Under the pieces are notes generated by a model. That model searched no databases. It was not told where the DNA came from and saw only the letters and a list, made by a program, of their open reading frames with translations. A DNA stretch of 7,263 nt, taken from an uncultured Hyphomicrobiales bacterium. Its GTDB lineage: Bacteria > Pseudomonadota > Alphaproteobacteria > Rhizobiales > Aestuariivirgaceae. The position numbers and the translations under genes are program-made. Numbering within the stretch: the first letter of the stretch is position 1; every line of letters starts with the position of its first letter. The stretch is from positions 1 to 7,263 of the forward strand of contig CAIYXE010000042.1 of assembly GCA_903930095.1 (NCBI GenBank), in the 5' to 3' direction. Shown here in pieces: positions 6,719-7,263 of this stretch.

Positions 6719-6759
6719 GGATTTTCCGACGCCCCAATGCTGCCATGCGACAATGCGAC
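6706..6759. repeat. short direct repeats in the soxB-ccmI divergent spacer
   Basis: ATGCTGCCA occurs at 6706-6714 and again at 6737-6745, 31 bases apart, about three helical turns. ATGCGAC occurs twice in near-tandem at 6745-6751 and 6753-6759. The first repeat overlaps the candidate sox promoter, so these could be operator half-sites, but such short words also arise by chance. The rest of the 162-base spacer (6662-6823) shows no gene or hairpin I can support. Confidence 0.3.
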
Positions 6760-6823
6760 CGGGAAACGTGACGACAGGATGAATTGCATTAATGGGCCCC
6801 ACGGGAATATCTCATAGTCCATC

Positions 6824-7263
6824 ATGATCTGGATCGTAATTGTGGCCATGACCGCTGCGGTGATCGCAGCCCTTCTGCTGCCCGTCCTGAAGCGCGGGGC
6901 GGGCGAAGGCGTTGACCGCAATGCCTATGACCGGGCCGTATTCCGCGACCAGCTGGCAGAACTTGACCGCGACCTTGAGCGCGGCGTGATCGGGCCTGCG
7001 GAGGCGGAGGCCGCCCGCAACGAGATTTCGCGCCGCATCATCGCCGCGGCAGGGCGCCCGCAGGAACGGCAGGCCGCCGTTGCCCCCGCCGTGGCGCTGC
7101 TCTGCGTGCTGCTGGTGCCGATTGTCGCCATTCCGCTTTACGTCAAGTCCGGGAGCCCCGGCCTGCCCGGCGTGCCGCTGGCCGCGCGCATGGCCGAGGC
7201 CGAGGAGAAGGGCGACTACGAGGCCCTGATCGTGAAGGTGGAGCAGCACCTGGCCAGCAACCC
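6824..7263 (+). CDS. ccmI: cytochrome c maturation protein CcmI (N-terminal part)
   Basis: Membrane component of the system I cytochrome c maturation machinery, which presents apocytochrome c to the heme-ligation complex. The 146 codons present begin with a hydrophobic segment (1-21, MIWIVIVAMTAAVIAALLLP), then the cytoplasmic helical block with YDRAVFRDQLAELDRDLERG (35-54) and IGPAEAEAARNEISRRI (56-72), which is the hallmark of CcmI/CycH. A second membrane segment follows (88-107), then SPGLPGVPLAARM (111-123), and then the start of the periplasmic TPR part, which continues past the window edge. The ATG at 6824 is the natural start because the first membrane helix begins there; only a weak GGGA lies upstream, 17 bases away. 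It diverges from soxB; ccmE, ccmF and ccmH would be expected downstream but are out of view. There is no functional link to sarcosine oxidase. Confidence 0.9.
   Translation, partial: MIWIVIVAMTAAVIAALLLPVLKRGAGEGVDRNAYDRAVFRDQLAELDRDLERGVIGPAEAEAARNEISRRIIAAAGRPQERQAAVAPAVALLCVLLVPIVAIPLYVKSGSPGLPGVPLAARMAEAEEKGDYEALIVKVEQHLASN

Noticed and set aside
6107..6817. Forward-strand open frame of 236 codons opposite the 5' part of soxB
   Set aside because: Antisense to strongly conserved SoxB motifs, with no ribosome site or family resemblance. It extends into the divergent spacer only because no stop happens to occur.

Overview
The window reads as chromosomal DNA from a GC-rich alphaproteobacterium, probably Hyphomicrobiales (Rhizobiales) or a close relative. 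The grounds are a heterotetrameric sarcosine oxidase operon in the order soxB-soxD-soxA-soxG, an alphaproteobacterial-type CcmI, and GCCCGGG-type palindromic repeats of a kind I remember as common in that group. This placement is recall and inference, not a database result.

Left part (1-1442). A MetF-type methylenetetrahydrofolate reductase gene runs on the + strand (88-972). It is followed by a compact unit (1014-1404) in which a 95-residue GIY-YIG nuclease gene sits between two nearly identical 39-base inverted repeats. Each repeat holds a perfect 9-base-arm hairpin followed by C and five T's. The left copy points the right way to terminate metF, and the right copy points the right way to terminate the sox operon arriving from the other side. 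A third, decayed copy lies just outside the left repeat.

Central part (1443-6661, - strand). This is a complete and tightly packed sarcosine oxidase operon, transcribed right to left: soxB (beta, FAD and covalent FMN), soxD (delta, zinc), soxA (alpha, NAD and folate binding), soxG (gamma). soxB and soxD are 11 bases apart, soxD and soxA overlap by 4, and soxA and soxG overlap by 8, so translational coupling is likely. The enzyme oxidatively demethylates sarcosine to glycine and passes the one-carbon unit to tetrahydrofolate as 5,10-methylene-THF. The neighbouring MetF-type enzyme would interconvert that product with 5-methyl-THF, so the two convergent loci plausibly serve one methylamine or glycine-betaine one-carbon route.

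Right part (6662-7263). A 162-base divergent spacer with a weak candidate promoter and short direct repeats separates soxB from the start of ccmI, a cytochrome c maturation gene that runs off the window edge.

The most unusual structure is the nuclease gene enclosed by hairpin-bearing inverted repeats. It resembles the REP/RAYT arrangement but has a GIY-YIG nuclease in place of a Y1 transposase. A second point of interest is a SoxD zinc site that appears to have four cysteines. The metabolic genes themselves are ordinary.
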